64,000 nucleotides of DNA from Pseudomonadota bacterium (GTDB lineage: Bacteria; Pseudomonadota; Gammaproteobacteria; Xanthomonadales; Ahniellaceae), in assembly GCA_022843465.1 (NCBI GenBank), contig JALHNO010000001.1:316124-380123 (forward strand), given 5' to 3'. Position numbers and translations under genes: made by a program. This document shows positions 44,168 to 53,127 of this stretch, piece by piece; the first letter of the stretch is position 1, and every line of letters begins with the position of its first letter. The notes beneath the pieces were generated by a model that saw nothing but the letters and a program-made list of their open reading frames with translations, was not told the origin of the DNA and did no database searches.

Positions 44168-45106
44168 ATGTCCAGCACGCCGATGTCCAGCACGATGCCG
44201 ATCGATCGCCGGGGCTTGGCTGCGGCAGTCGGCGCCTATGTGATGTGGGGTGTATTTCCGCTGTACTGGTATCTGCTGCGCGATGTGCCGTCCCTGCAGA
44301 TCATCGCGCATCGGGTGATCTGGTGCGGCGTCTTCGTGGTCGGCTATCTGTTGCTCAGCGAGCGCCTGGCCTGGTGGCACAAGCTGCGCGTGGTGCCGCG
44401 GATTGCGCCGATGCTGCTCGCCAGCAGCGTACTGATCAGTGTCAACTGGGGCCTTTACATCTGGGCGGTGACCCATGGCCATGTCGTCGAATCCAGCCTC
44501 GGCTATTTCATCAATCCGCTGGTCAGCGTGCTGCTCGGCGTGCTGGTATTGCGTGAGCGCCTGAGTCGCTGGCAATGGCTGGCGGTGCTGATTGCTGCGT
44601 TCGGCGTGCTCTGGCTCGCCGTCATCCATGGCCGGCCGCCGTGGATTGCCCTGGCACTGGCTTTCAGCTTTGCGTTCTATGGCCTGATCCGCAAGACCAC
44701 CGCGGTCGATGCCATGCCCGGTCTTGCAGTAGAAAGTCTGGTGCTGCTGCTGCCGGCGGTTCTCTGGCTGCTCTGGGCCGAGCATCAGACGGCGGCCAGT
44801 TTCCTGCATGGACGCTGGCAGCGCGATGTCATGCTGGTGCTGGGTGGACTGCTGACGGCCCTGCCCCTGATTGGCTTCACCTACGCGGCGCGGCGGATTC
44901 CGTATTCACTGATCGGCATCCTGCAATATCTGTCACCCAGCATCCAGCTGATCTGCGGAGTTGCGCTGTTGGGCGAATCCTTCAGTCAGGATCAAGCCGT
45001 CGGGTTCGCCTGCATCTGGATCGCCCTGCTGCTGTATGCCGGCGATGGCCTGCTGCGGGCGCGACGATCGACTCAGCCAGGATCGACGATAAACTCGCTC
45101 GAGTAG
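44168..45106 (+). CDS. rarD: RarD-type EamA transporter
   Basis: A 312-residue ten-helix inner-membrane protein of the drug/metabolite transporter superfamily, RarD branch (GAYVMWGVFPLYWYLL near the N-terminus; two EamA halves; SLIGILQYLSPSIQL near the C-terminus). Substrate unknown; chloramphenicol-sensitivity phenotypes gave the name. Start uncertain: ATGs at 44168, 44183 and 44195 are in frame within a short repeated sequence. Its 3' end overlaps the convergent gene by 34 bp. No link to sugar use is evident. Confidence 0.88.
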   Translation: MSSTPMSSTMPIDRRGLAAAVGAYVMWGVFPLYWYLLRDVPSLQIIAHRVIWCGVFVVGYLLLSERLAWWHKLRVVPRIAPMLLASSVLISVNWGLYIWAVTHGHVVESSLGYFINPLVSVLLGVLVLRERLSRWQWLAVLIAAFGVLWLAVIHGRPPWIALALAFSFAFYGLIRKTTAVDAMPGLAVESLVLLLPAVLWLLWAEHQTAASFLHGRWQRDVMLVLGGLLTALPLIGFTYAARRIPYSLIGILQYLSPSIQLICGVALLGESFSQDQAVGFACIWIALLLYAGDGLLRARRSTQPGSTINSLE

Positions 45107-45729
45107 GCGGGCGGACATGCGCCATGGCGCACCTCGACGCGAAACCAGGTGCGCCGTTGCAGGCCCGCAAACTCGTGCTCCGCAGTGGCATTGCCGAGCA
45201 CCTGCCAGCGGCCACCGGCATCGGTGGATTGCTCCCAGTCGATGACGCGGCCGAGCTGGCCGCTGAGGCTCAGTGTGCCGCTGTCGGCCCGCTCAGGTCC
45301 ATGCAGCGTACCGCCGATACTCGGCGCCCAATGGATCACCTGATGTCCGCGGATGGCATCGTTGCCCGGATTCACATCATCAGCGACGCGGACACTGGCA
45401 TCGATGTCATAACTCGCCGGCTGCGACAGGTCAGCCGCGGTCTCGAAGCTGTAGGCAAGCGCGCTGTCCGACAGCGAGGTGTGTGTCAGTGCCAGCGTCT
45501 CAGTAACGGGCTCGCCGCCATTGATGGTGTAGCTGAGCTGGACGCGGGCGCCCGCGGGCAAGGGATCACCGTGATTGAACAGTTGCAGCGATACGCTCTC
45601 GCGCGCGCCGAGGTTGCAGGCGCTGAGCGGACGCATCATCACCGCCACCGAGAGGTCACTGGCGGCTTCAGTGCCTGTGGTACCGAGGGCAATCAGGCTC
45701 AGGCAGAATGACGTGCGGCACACCTTCAT
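45073..45729 (-). CDS. Secreted beta-sandwich protein, CARDB-like
   Basis: A 218-residue exported protein of unknown function. After a signal peptide (about residues 1-22, ending TEA) comes one domain of about 110 residues that reads like an adhesion-type Ig/CARDB fold (SVAVMMRPLSACNLGARESVSLQLFNHG, then ADDVNPGNDAI), followed by a C-terminal module with WEQSTDAGGRWQVL and TWFRVEV, reminiscent of surface-protein repeats. It looks like a fragment of the multi-domain exoproteins common in this order. AAGGA lies 9 nt before ATG 45729. The 3' end overlaps rarD tail to tail. Confidence 0.7.
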   Translation of the reverse strand: MKVCRTSFCLSLIALGTTGTEAASDLSVAVMMRPLSACNLGARESVSLQLFNHGDPLPAGARVQLSYTINGGEPVTETLALTHTSLSDSALAYSFETAADLSQPASYDIDASVRVADDVNPGNDAIRGHQVIHWAPSIGGTLHGPERADSGTLSLSGQLGRVIDWEQSTDAGGRWQVLGNATAEHEFAGLQRRTWFRVEVRHGACPPAYSSEFIVDPG

Positions 45730-45833
45730 CAACAGCAATCCTTGCAGCAGGGCGCATCGCCCAGGGTCGGAAGTTGTCGCAAGCATACGCGCAAGCGCTG
45801 CCATTGCGGCGATGATCTGCCCGACCGAGCCAA

Positions 45834-46820
45834 TCAGGCCTTGCGGTCCGGCTGACTTGGGTCAAGCTGGCGCGACGCCGCCGGGCGGCCAGCGACCGCG
45901 CGCGGCGCGCGCCCAAGCAACTCGGCCATGCGATTGGGCGCCGGCACGTTGTCACGCCGCAGCAGCTCCCAATGTCCGAACGAGAATGGCGTGGCATGCA
46001 GCAGATCGCAGACGTGCGCCACCGCGCGCGCAAACAGGCCAGGTACGCGCAGACAGAGCGCGCGACGCGGGCTGTAGCCGCTGCGCAGGCGACCGATGTA
46101 GTCGCTCAGCGCCATCGCCTCGGGGCCACCGAGTTCGAACTCGCGCGAACCTGCGAGGCCGAGTTCATCGGCTGAACGCAGGCACAGAGCCGTCAGCGCC
46201 TCGCCCAGTTCGGCGACATCAAGCGCCGCAACCCGCCCAAGCGCATCCGCGGGTACCGCATACACCGGCAGTCGCGCGACCGCGCGCAACCACCAGGCGC
46301 CATAGCCACCGTGACCATCGAGCAGGGACGGCCGCGCGATCGCCCAGTCGGCGCCGCTGGCGCGCACCGCGGCTTCGCCGCATTGTTTGGAAGTGAGGAA
46401 GCGGCTGCGCGCCGGTGCGTCGAGCCCCAGCGCCGAGACGTGGACCAGGCGGCGCTGATGGTGGCGGCAGGCTTCGGCCAGCGCGCGCGGCGCCAGATGA
46501 TGCACGCGCTCGTAGCTGGCGCGGCCACGCTGTCGCAGAATGCCGACGCAATTGAGCACCACATCGACCCCGGCCAGCGCCGGTCGCCAATCGTCGGCGT
46601 CGACATGCTCCTCGAAACGCACCATGCGGCGCAGACAGCGCGCCGCGGTTGCCGGCAGGCGATGATCGATCCGATCCGGATGGCGACTGCCGATGATCAC
46701 CTCGGCGCCAGCATCGACCAGTGCTGCAACCGCATGCCGGCCAATGAAGCCGGCGCCGCCAAGTACCAGTACACGCAGGGCGGGTTGCGCAGCGGCGGCG
46801 CCCTGATCTTGTTCGGTCAT
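45834..46820 (-). CDS. NAD(P)-binding epimerase-like protein (NDUFA9-like atypical SDR)
   Basis: A 328-residue atypical short-chain dehydrogenase. The nucleotide-binding motif GGAGFIG is near residue 20; NCVGILRQRG, RLVHVSALGL and WAIARPSLL are the blocks seen in NDUFA9-like or complex-I-associated NAD(P)-binding proteins. The Tyr-x-x-x-Lys pair is not obvious, so catalysis is uncertain. The C-terminal 60 residues are rich in Arg, Ala and Pro. Native substrate unknown. ATG 46820 is preferred over 46838 because the nucleotide fold then begins at the usual distance. Confidence 0.8.
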   Translation of the reverse strand: MTEQDQGAAAAQPALRVLVLGGAGFIGRHAVAALVDAGAEVIIGSRHPDRIDHRLPATAARCLRRMVRFEEHVDADDWRPALAGVDVVLNCVGILRQRGRASYERVHHLAPRALAEACRHHQRRLVHVSALGLDAPARSRFLTSKQCGEAAVRASGADWAIARPSLLDGHGGYGAWWLRAVARLPVYAVPADALGRVAALDVAELGEALTALCLRSADELGLAGSREFELGGPEAMALSDYIGRLRSGYSPRRALCLRVPGLFARAVAHVCDLLHATPFSFGHWELLRRDNVPAPNRMAELLGRAPRAVAGRPAASRQLDPSQPDRKA

Positions 46821-46901
46821 GCCGGTTCCTGATCGCAACGGCCTGGCCGCAGACCAGCGACTATAAGGGGCGCCGGGCCGGGACGCCCAGCGTCGTGGGC
46901 C

Positions 46902-49520
46902 TCAGTCGCTGCAGGCCAGTGACTGGATCCGGGTCAGATGGGTCAGTTGCAGACTGCCGCTGCCGAAGCCGGGCTCGCTGCTCGCGTAGTCGGAGCGCCC
47001 ATTGTCGCAGTCCAGATCCAGGGTCAGGCTACCCCAGGGATTCACCACCAGATCGGCGGGATTGTAGCCAGCGCCAAATCGCGGCCCGCGCGTACTCAGC
47101 AGATTGGAAAACACCAGGTTGCCATCGACCAGCTCGCCGGTGCCGAAGAACCAGCGGCGATTGCCGACCGGGTCATAGCTGAACCAGTAGACGATGGCGC
47201 CGCCAGTGCTGAGCATTTCCAGTACATAGCCTTCACCGCTGTGGCTGGGGTCATACCAGGAACCGGACCAGCCGGCGCCGGGGCCGCTCACGGCATTCGA
47301 GGTGCCGCAGCCGAGGCCCAGCATCGTGGTCAGCCGCGACAGTTCCATGCGCCCGCGCGCGCCGTCGATCTTCCAGTCCATCCAGCCAGAATCGCAGGAG
47401 GAAAAATTGAAGGTCGCCGAGCCGACCGTGGTGCGCACCACCGCCGCCGGATTGAACGCCGGTCCGAATACGCCGCCGCTGCTGCGCACAACCTCGCTGA
47501 AGATCACGCGATTGCCCTGGATGACCCCGACCATGGTGTACCAGTCCTGTTCGCCGGCGCTGTTGTAGGTAAAGAAATAGGCCAGGGCGGTATCGGCCGA
47601 CAGGATCTCCAGCACAAATCCCTCGCCGCTGCGGCTGGTGTCGTACCAGGCTGATGAAGTGCCCGGCACGATCACAAACGGAGCGCCGAGTTGCTGGTCG
47701 CTGACCTGCATGCGCACCGTCGCGTCGAAGCCGCCGCTATCGGACTGGCTGCCGCTGCTGTTCTCGTAGTCCAGCCACGATCCACCCTGCCAGCGCGCCA
47801 CGGTTGCGGGATTGGCATCCAGCGCCTGGCCAACGAGATCGGTATCGGAATGGCGCAGCGTGAGCTCGACGCTGCCATTGATCGCCGCATCGTTGACCGC
47901 ATCACGCGGCAGCCGCCAATCGATCGAGGTGGTGTCGTCGCGGTAGTGGCTGTAGCGCTCCGGGCCGCTCCCGCGCTGGCTCGGCCAGCGCTGGTTGTTG
48001 CTGCTGAGGTTCAGCGCCTGGCTGCCGACAAACGCGAGGTTGCTGGTCACTGTGGTTGCGGCGGATACGCCGGGAAAACTGGTCTGGACATCGCCGACGC
48101 GCCAGCGCATCGGTTTGTCGTAGCTGTGGGTCAGCACATAGTCGCGATCCAGTTGCAGCGGCTGGGTCTGGTGCACGATCTGTTCACGCTCGCTATTGGA
48201 GCGCACTGACCATTCCGATTCGTAGACCAGGGCGCCGGTGCCCTGATCGAACACCCGGGTCGCAGTGACCGCAGGCGGTCCGGCCTGCCGGTAGAAAATC
48301 GCCGCCATGGTTTCCGACAGATTCTCGCGGACCCGTCTGATCTGCGAATCCGGCAGGATGAAGCCATCGTGGCAGTTCTCGACCACGCCGCCGTAATTGG
48401 CCCCGCACAGCGCCTCGCCGGGATGAAAACCAGGATCGCCGGGTGGCTCCACTTCGAGCGTCCATGCCGGAACCTGGTACTGGTGCGCGAACAGTTCGTC
48501 GGTGCTGCCTATGCCAAGAAAGGGATCCAGCCGGGACTGCGCAGGAAACGCGTAGTGGCGGCCATTGGGCAGGGCCTGATGATGCGCAGAGAACCCCGCC
48601 AGCACGGACTCGGTGATGTCCGTCAGCCGCTGGTCGCTCGTGCGCGACCAGAACAGCACGCGTCCAAACGAATGGATGTCGGTATAGACGCGCAACTGAC
48701 TCGCTGGACCCAGGTCCGCGGCGGCAACCAGGGCCTGGGCTTCCGGCTCCGAGTGCGGAAAGGCACCGTGGTGAACGATCGACTGTATGCTGGCGGAAGA
48801 ACTGCTCGCGCTGGTCGCCCAATACGGCGGATTGTTGCGATTCAGATCGACGCCGTTGAGATGATCGGCCTGGGTCGTCATCACTTCATCGACATCGAGC
48901 ATGTTCTTGCGGCGCATGCGACCGTCGCGCGGCGAGCTGGTCGGATTGCTGGGATCGGTGCCCAGCCAGCTGTCGCGCGGATAACGCTGGGTCTGCAGGA
49001 AGCCATCGACGTTGTAGACCGGAATCACCGTCATGTTGACGTTGTCGAGCAGGTAACGATAGAAGCCGATGTCGCTCGCTTTTGACGTCAGCAGTTCCAT
49101 CATCCCGGTCGCGACCTCGGGCGTCTGCCATTCGCGTGCATGGATACCGGCATTGGTCAGCGTGGCGGGTTCGGGCAGGCCCCAGACCGTGGTGGTGTCG
49201 GCATCGCCGATCCGGTACGCCCAGATCGTGCGGTTGTTGCGGCTGGCGCCAACCGCATGTGCCTGCAGCAGGCCGGTCGTTGCGACCAGATCCTGGTGCC
49301 GCATGTGCAGACCGGCGTAGCTACGGAAGCCGTCGAACGGCAGCGGCGTGTCGACCGGGATCGGCACCGTGTAGCCCAGCGACAGCAGATTGTCGGTGGT
49401 GCTGATTGCACTTTGCTCGGACCACTGCACGATGCGCTGCTGGGCCAGCAGCGGGCTGCTGCTTGCCAACAGCAGGCCGACGGCGGTCAATCGATGCATG
49501 GATCGCATCCGGAACCTCAT
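46902..49520 (-). CDS. Secreted M14 zinc carboxypeptidase with duplicated C-terminal modules
   Basis: An 872-residue exported metallopeptidase. Signal peptide about residues 1-26 (ending LLAQQ). The M14 domain has zinc ligands His127 and Glu130 (GIHAREW), a third His in TDIHSFG, and the catalytic Glu in TLEVEPP. After a jelly-roll region come two tandem modules of about 120 residues (about 620-745 and 750-870), each opening with SxWYDxSxSGEGxVLE and containing an AYFF/VYWFSYD block; the modules resemble each other clearly. Their role, binding or export, is unknown. The ATG overlaps the stop of the upstream gene, so the two are coupled. Confidence 0.92.
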   Translation of the reverse strand: MRFRMRSMHRLTAVGLLLASSSPLLAQQRIVQWSEQSAISTTDNLLSLGYTVPIPVDTPLPFDGFRSYAGLHMRHQDLVATTGLLQAHAVGASRNNRTIWAYRIGDADTTTVWGLPEPATLTNAGIHAREWQTPEVATGMMELLTSKASDIGFYRYLLDNVNMTVIPVYNVDGFLQTQRYPRDSWLGTDPSNPTSSPRDGRMRRKNMLDVDEVMTTQADHLNGVDLNRNNPPYWATSASSSSASIQSIVHHGAFPHSEPEAQALVAAADLGPASQLRVYTDIHSFGRVLFWSRTSDQRLTDITESVLAGFSAHHQALPNGRHYAFPAQSRLDPFLGIGSTDELFAHQYQVPAWTLEVEPPGDPGFHPGEALCGANYGGVVENCHDGFILPDSQIRRVRENLSETMAAIFYRQAGPPAVTATRVFDQGTGALVYESEWSVRSNSEREQIVHQTQPLQLDRDYVLTHSYDKPMRWRVGDVQTSFPGVSAATTVTSNLAFVGSQALNLSSNNQRWPSQRGSGPERYSHYRDDTTSIDWRLPRDAVNDAAINGSVELTLRHSDTDLVGQALDANPATVARWQGGSWLDYENSSGSQSDSGGFDATVRMQVSDQQLGAPFVIVPGTSSAWYDTSRSGEGFVLEILSADTALAYFFTYNSAGEQDWYTMVGVIQGNRVIFSEVVRSSGGVFGPAFNPAAVVRTTVGSATFNFSSCDSGWMDWKIDGARGRMELSRLTTMLGLGCGTSNAVSGPGAGWSGSWYDPSHSGEGYVLEMLSTGGAIVYWFSYDPVGNRRWFFGTGELVDGNLVFSNLLSTRGPRFGAGYNPADLVVNPWGSLTLDLDCDNGRSDYASSEPGFGSGSLQLTHLTRIQSLACSD

Positions 49521-50593
49521 GGCGTCTGCTCCGCAATGCGATCAAGCGCGAAGCGGGCGCGCTGGCTGCGCAACGAAATGGCGGGGCTGGCCGCCAGCGC
49601 TTCGAGCTCGGCCTGCGCTGCTGCCGAGCTTCGCTGCCCGAGTGCGAGCGCCGCGCTGCTGCCAAGCGCGGGATCGTCCAGCAAGGCCAGCAGCTGCCGC
49701 TCGAACCCGGAGTCACCAGCAAGCGTGTCGCTGAATGCGGCGATCGCCAGCGCGGCGCGGTCCGGTGTTGCCTGCGCGATCAGTTGGGCCAGCAAGACCC
49801 TCAGTTGTGCTGCGTCCAGTTCGACGGCGAGTGCGGCCAGCAGTGGATGCAGGAACAGTGGATCGGTTTCGAAGGCCAGTCTGGCCATGGCGGCCTGATC
49901 GCGCAGACCGATGGCCATCTGCGCTGCCAGCGGCGCAAGCTGCGGCGCTTTCTGCAATCGCAGCAGGCTCTGCTCAAGCAGGCCCTGCCGCTGCGCCGCT
50001 GTTGTCGCCTGCAGTGCGTCGAACCAGCCGGCGCGCAGCAGGGGATCCCCGGTCGCAAGCCAGCCATCAAGGTAACGATCCGCATCCTCGCCCAGCAATT
50101 GCTTGGCGGATTCTGCGGCTGCCTCGCGGCGCCAGCGATTCTGCAGGCCCTGCGCAGTGGCGGCGATATCGAACAGCGGTGTGCCCAGGGCGGGCGCCTC
50201 CTCGTGCGCGACCAGGGTGCGTGGCTGCCAGCGGCTGAGCAGATCAATCGCCATCGCGGAGACCTGATCGCGTGGTAGTTCATGCAGGGACCGGGTGAAC
50301 TGCAGCACGGCGGCTTCACGCTCCGGCCAGGTCAGCGTGTGGTCATCGGTCAGTGACTGCAATCGCTGCGGCAAGGCGGCGGGATCATCACGTTGCAATC
50401 GTCCGAGTTCCGTTGCCAGCGCCGTTGCGGCCGCGGATTTGGCATGAACCAGGGCCGCGCCGGCTTCCCAGTTGGGTGCCGCCCAGTCCGCCGGCTCAGC
50501 GACCGTGGAATCACTGCCCACCTGTCCGCCGGCGGCGGTGAGGGCGCCGCTGCCGGCGAGCAGCCCAAGCGAGATCATCCGGGTGTATCGCAT
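49517..50593 (-). CDS. Exported all-helical (HEAT-like) protein
   Basis: A 358-residue protein of unknown function with a signal peptide (about residues 1-20, ending LTAAGG). The rest is rich in Ala, Leu and Gln and is predicted helical, with spacing suggestive of HEAT-type repeats (LAALAVELDAAQLRVLLAQLIAQ; LLALLDDPALGSSAALALGQ). GGAGG lies 8 nt before ATG 50593. Its stop overlaps the start of the M14 carboxypeptidase (ATGA), so it probably assists or inhibits that enzyme, or helps its secretion; this is inference from coupling. Confidence 0.72.
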   Translation of the reverse strand: MRYTRMISLGLLAGSGALTAAGGQVGSDSTVAEPADWAAPNWEAGAALVHAKSAAATALATELGRLQRDDPAALPQRLQSLTDDHTLTWPEREAAVLQFTRSLHELPRDQVSAMAIDLLSRWQPRTLVAHEEAPALGTPLFDIAATAQGLQNRWRREAAAESAKQLLGEDADRYLDGWLATGDPLLRAGWFDALQATTAAQRQGLLEQSLLRLQKAPQLAPLAAQMAIGLRDQAAMARLAFETDPLFLHPLLAALAVELDAAQLRVLLAQLIAQATPDRAALAIAAFSDTLAGDSGFERQLLALLDDPALGSSAALALGQRSSAAAQAELEALAASPAISLRSQRARFALDRIAEQTP

Positions 50594-50754
50594 CGCATCG
50601 TTCCTCCGCTCAGACGGCCTTGCCGTCCTTTGTGCTGTGCGCTGCAGGAAGCAGGACGACGGCATCGGGCGCCGTGGCGATCAGCGCCGACGCTGATATT
50701 CTGGTCGCCTTTGCGCCACCTTGCGATGTGCCATCAGTCGCGGTTGGCCGGGGT

Positions 50755-51765
50755 TCAGCCGAGCGGGCCGGTCGATTGACGCAGCTTCAGCGTGTAAGGG
50801 ATTTGCAGCATCTTGCCCGCATCGCGCTTGCGGATGGCGGTCAGCAGTTCCAGCGCCGCAATCCGTCCCATATCGCGACTGGGTTGGTGCACCGTGGTCA
50901 ACGGTGGATAGATCTGCAGGGACATCGGAGTATTGTCGAAGCCACAGACCGAGACATCTTCCGGTACCCGCAGCCCCAGTCGCAGTGCCACCCCGATCAC
51001 ACCGGCCGCCATATCGTCGTTGGCCGCGAAGATTGCGGTGGGGCGCTCGCGCAGTTGCAGAAGTTTCTCGGCGCCGCGCACGCCGGACTCGAACGAGAAC
51101 TCGCCATCCACCACCAGATCCGGATCAAAGGGGATACCGGCCTTCTGGAGACCATCGCGATAACCCTGCAGGCGCCAGTCGCTGGCGCCGTGTTCCGGAT
51201 GTCCCTTGATGTGACCGATCCGGCGGTGTCCCAAGGACACCAGGTGCTGCATCATGTCGAACGCGGCACGGGTTTCGTCAATCGCCACGCCCATGCACTG
51301 CTTCTGCTTGCGCGGCGAGATACTGGCGTAGGCCAGTTCCAGCTCATCGAGACGCTTGAGCAGGGCCGGCGCGTCGGTGATCGGCGGTGTCAGGATCAGT
51401 CCATCCGGCTGCGAGTGCGCGATCATCGACTCGACCGCATTCATGAAGGTCGGGCTGCCGAAGTCGAGCGGGCACATCATCATGTTGTACTGCTGGGTCT
51501 CGCAGGCATCGAGCACGCCGGCGATCACTTCCATCAGGTAATTGGGCGAGGGATTGTCGTAGAGCAGGGCGACCAGATACGACTTGTGCCCGGCCAGACT
51601 GCGCGCCGAGGGATGCGGCTTGTAGTTCAACGCGTCCACCGCCGCCTGCACGCGGACACGGGTGTCCTCGCGGACGTTGGGTTCGCGGTTGAGTACCCGC
51701 GACACCGTCTTCATGGAAACACCGGCCGCCTCGGCCACGTCCTCGATTCGAACCCGCACGGCCAT
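50755..51765 (-). CDS. LacI-family transcriptional repressor
   Basis: A 336-residue regulator. The N-terminal helix-turn-helix (RIEDVAEAAGVSMKTVSRVLN, about residues 5-25) and hinge helix (YKPHPSARSLAG) are canonical; the remainder is a periplasmic-binding-protein-like sugar domain with FAANDDMAAGV and DVSVCGFDNTP. GGGAG lies 5 nt before ATG 51765. It is divergent from glk, and a palindrome in the shared control region recurs identically before the GH3, TonB receptor and symporter genes, so this is very likely their common repressor. The inducer is probably glucose, a beta-glucoside or a pathway intermediate. Confidence 0.94.
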   Translation of the reverse strand: MAVRVRIEDVAEAAGVSMKTVSRVLNREPNVREDTRVRVQAAVDALNYKPHPSARSLAGHKSYLVALLYDNPSPNYLMEVIAGVLDACETQQYNMMMCPLDFGSPTFMNAVESMIAHSQPDGLILTPPITDAPALLKRLDELELAYASISPRKQKQCMGVAIDETRAAFDMMQHLVSLGHRRIGHIKGHPEHGASDWRLQGYRDGLQKAGIPFDPDLVVDGEFSFESGVRGAEKLLQLRERPTAIFAANDDMAAGVIGVALRLGLRVPEDVSVCGFDNTPMSLQIYPPLTTVHQPSRDMGRIAALELLTAIRKRDAGKMLQIPYTLKLRQSTGPLG

Positions 51766-51831
51766 ACGCTCTCCCTTGCGCATTGCGCCCTGCTGCCATT
51801 CTGCCAGACCCGGGTCCTTCTGCGCGTTGAA

Positions 51832-51861
51832 TTGACAGCGTTGTCATCTTCGCTCTATTGT
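51832..51861 (+). promoter_or_regulatory. LacI operator and promoter of glk
   Basis: TGACAGCGTTGTCA at 51833-51846 is the exact reverse complement of the 14-mer at the other three sites. It overlaps TTGACA (51832-51837); TATTGT (51856-51861) follows at 18 bp. It lies between lacI and glk, so it may also control the repressor gene. Confidence 0.85.
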
Positions 51862-51917
51862 TGTAGCCACAACCTGCTCGCCATGCAAGAGCGCGCACCT
51901 GGGGAGGGCTTCGCTTG

Positions 51918-52967
51918 ATGCTTGTTACCAATGAGGCCGGCGGGATTGCCGGCACCGCAGCGCCGTCCCGCTGTCTGGTTGCCGATATCGGCGGCACCAA
52001 TGCGCGCTTCGCCGTGGCCGAGGTCGCCGCCGCGCAGGCTGCACCGCAGCGCGCGGTGCTCGCCCATGCCAGGAACTTTCTGGTCCGCGAACACCCGAGC
52101 CTGAGTCAGGCGATGGATGTCTATCTGGCCGCGCTGCCGCCGGCGGAGCGCCCCAACCACGCGGTACTCGCGGTCGCCAGCGCGGTCACCAGCGATGCGA
52201 TCAGCTTCACCAACAGTCACTGGAGTTTCTCGATCCGCGCTCTGCGCGCCGCGCTTGGGCTCGAGCGACTGCTGGTCGCCAACGATTTTGCCGCGGCCGC
52301 CTGGGCAGTGCCGATTCTGGGCAGCGGCGATCTGGTCGCGGTCGGTCCCTGCGTCGCCCGCGATGACGGCGGCAGTGGCATGCGCGTGGTGCTGGGTCCC
52401 GGCACCGGTCTGGGGCTCGCGGCGCTGCGCAGCGAAGCCGATGGCCGCGCCAGTGTCATCGAAACCGAGGGCGGCCACATCAGTCTGGCACCGCGCAATG
52501 CCGATGAGATGTTCATTCTGGAGTTTCTCGCCAGACGCTACGGACGGGTGTCCTATGAGCGCGTGCTGGCCGGTGATGGCTGGTTGAATCTTTACCAGGC
52601 CTGGTCGGACCGGCTGGGTCTGCAGGCGCTGCACCAGACCCCGGAGCAGGTCTCCGAGGCCGGCCGGCGGGGCGACCCGGCGGCACGTGCCGCGACCCGC
52701 ACGATGGCGGCGATGCTCGGTGCCTTCGCTGGCGATGCCGTCCTCGTGTATGGTGCATGGCAAGGCGTCTATCTGGCAGGTGGCCTGTTGCAGCACCTGC
52801 TCGATGGCGAGACCGCCGAAGTCTTCCATGCGAGTTTCATCGACAAGGGACGCTTTGCGGCTCTGCTGAGCAAGACCCCCGTGCTGCGCATCGTCAATCC
52901 GGATCTCGGCAACCTTGGTGCCGCGGTTCTGGCTGCGAACTGGCTGGCGCGGAAGGTCTCGCTCTGA
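51918..52967 (+). CDS. glk: Glucokinase
   Basis: A 349-residue cytoplasmic enzyme that phosphorylates glucose with ATP. Signatures of the proteobacterial glucokinase family: VADIGGTNARFAVAEV near residue 20 (phosphate loop), LLVANDFAAAAWA with the catalytic Asp, LGPGTGLG, and ETEGGHISLAP. GGGGAGGG precedes ATG 51918; a TTG at 51915 is also possible. First gene of the glk-zwf-pgl-edd-eda set, which carries imported or released glucose to pyruvate. A 160-bp gap separates it from zwf and may contain a second promoter (TTGACA at 53063). Confidence 0.95.
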   Translation: MLVTNEAGGIAGTAAPSRCLVADIGGTNARFAVAEVAAAQAAPQRAVLAHARNFLVREHPSLSQAMDVYLAALPPAERPNHAVLAVASAVTSDAISFTNSHWSFSIRALRAALGLERLLVANDFAAAAWAVPILGSGDLVAVGPCVARDDGGSGMRVVLGPGTGLGLAALRSEADGRASVIETEGGHISLAPRNADEMFILEFLARRYGRVSYERVLAGDGWLNLYQAWSDRLGLQALHQTPEQVSEAGRRGDPAARAATRTMAAMLGAFAGDAVLVYGAWQGVYLAGGLLQHLLDGETAEVFHASFIDKGRFAALLSKTPVLRIVNPDLGNLGAAVLAANWLARKVSL

Positions 52968-53127
52968 GCCAACGAGGGCAACTGTTCTCGCAACATGTGA
53001 ACAGGTCCGCAGCGGCGACCGCGGCCAGGATCAGCGGGCAAAGAAGCGCCGCCTGTTGCTGGTTGACAGGCGCAAGGCGGCGTAACGGAAACGTTGCAGT
53101 AACCTGTTCAGAGTAGAGGTTTCCTCG

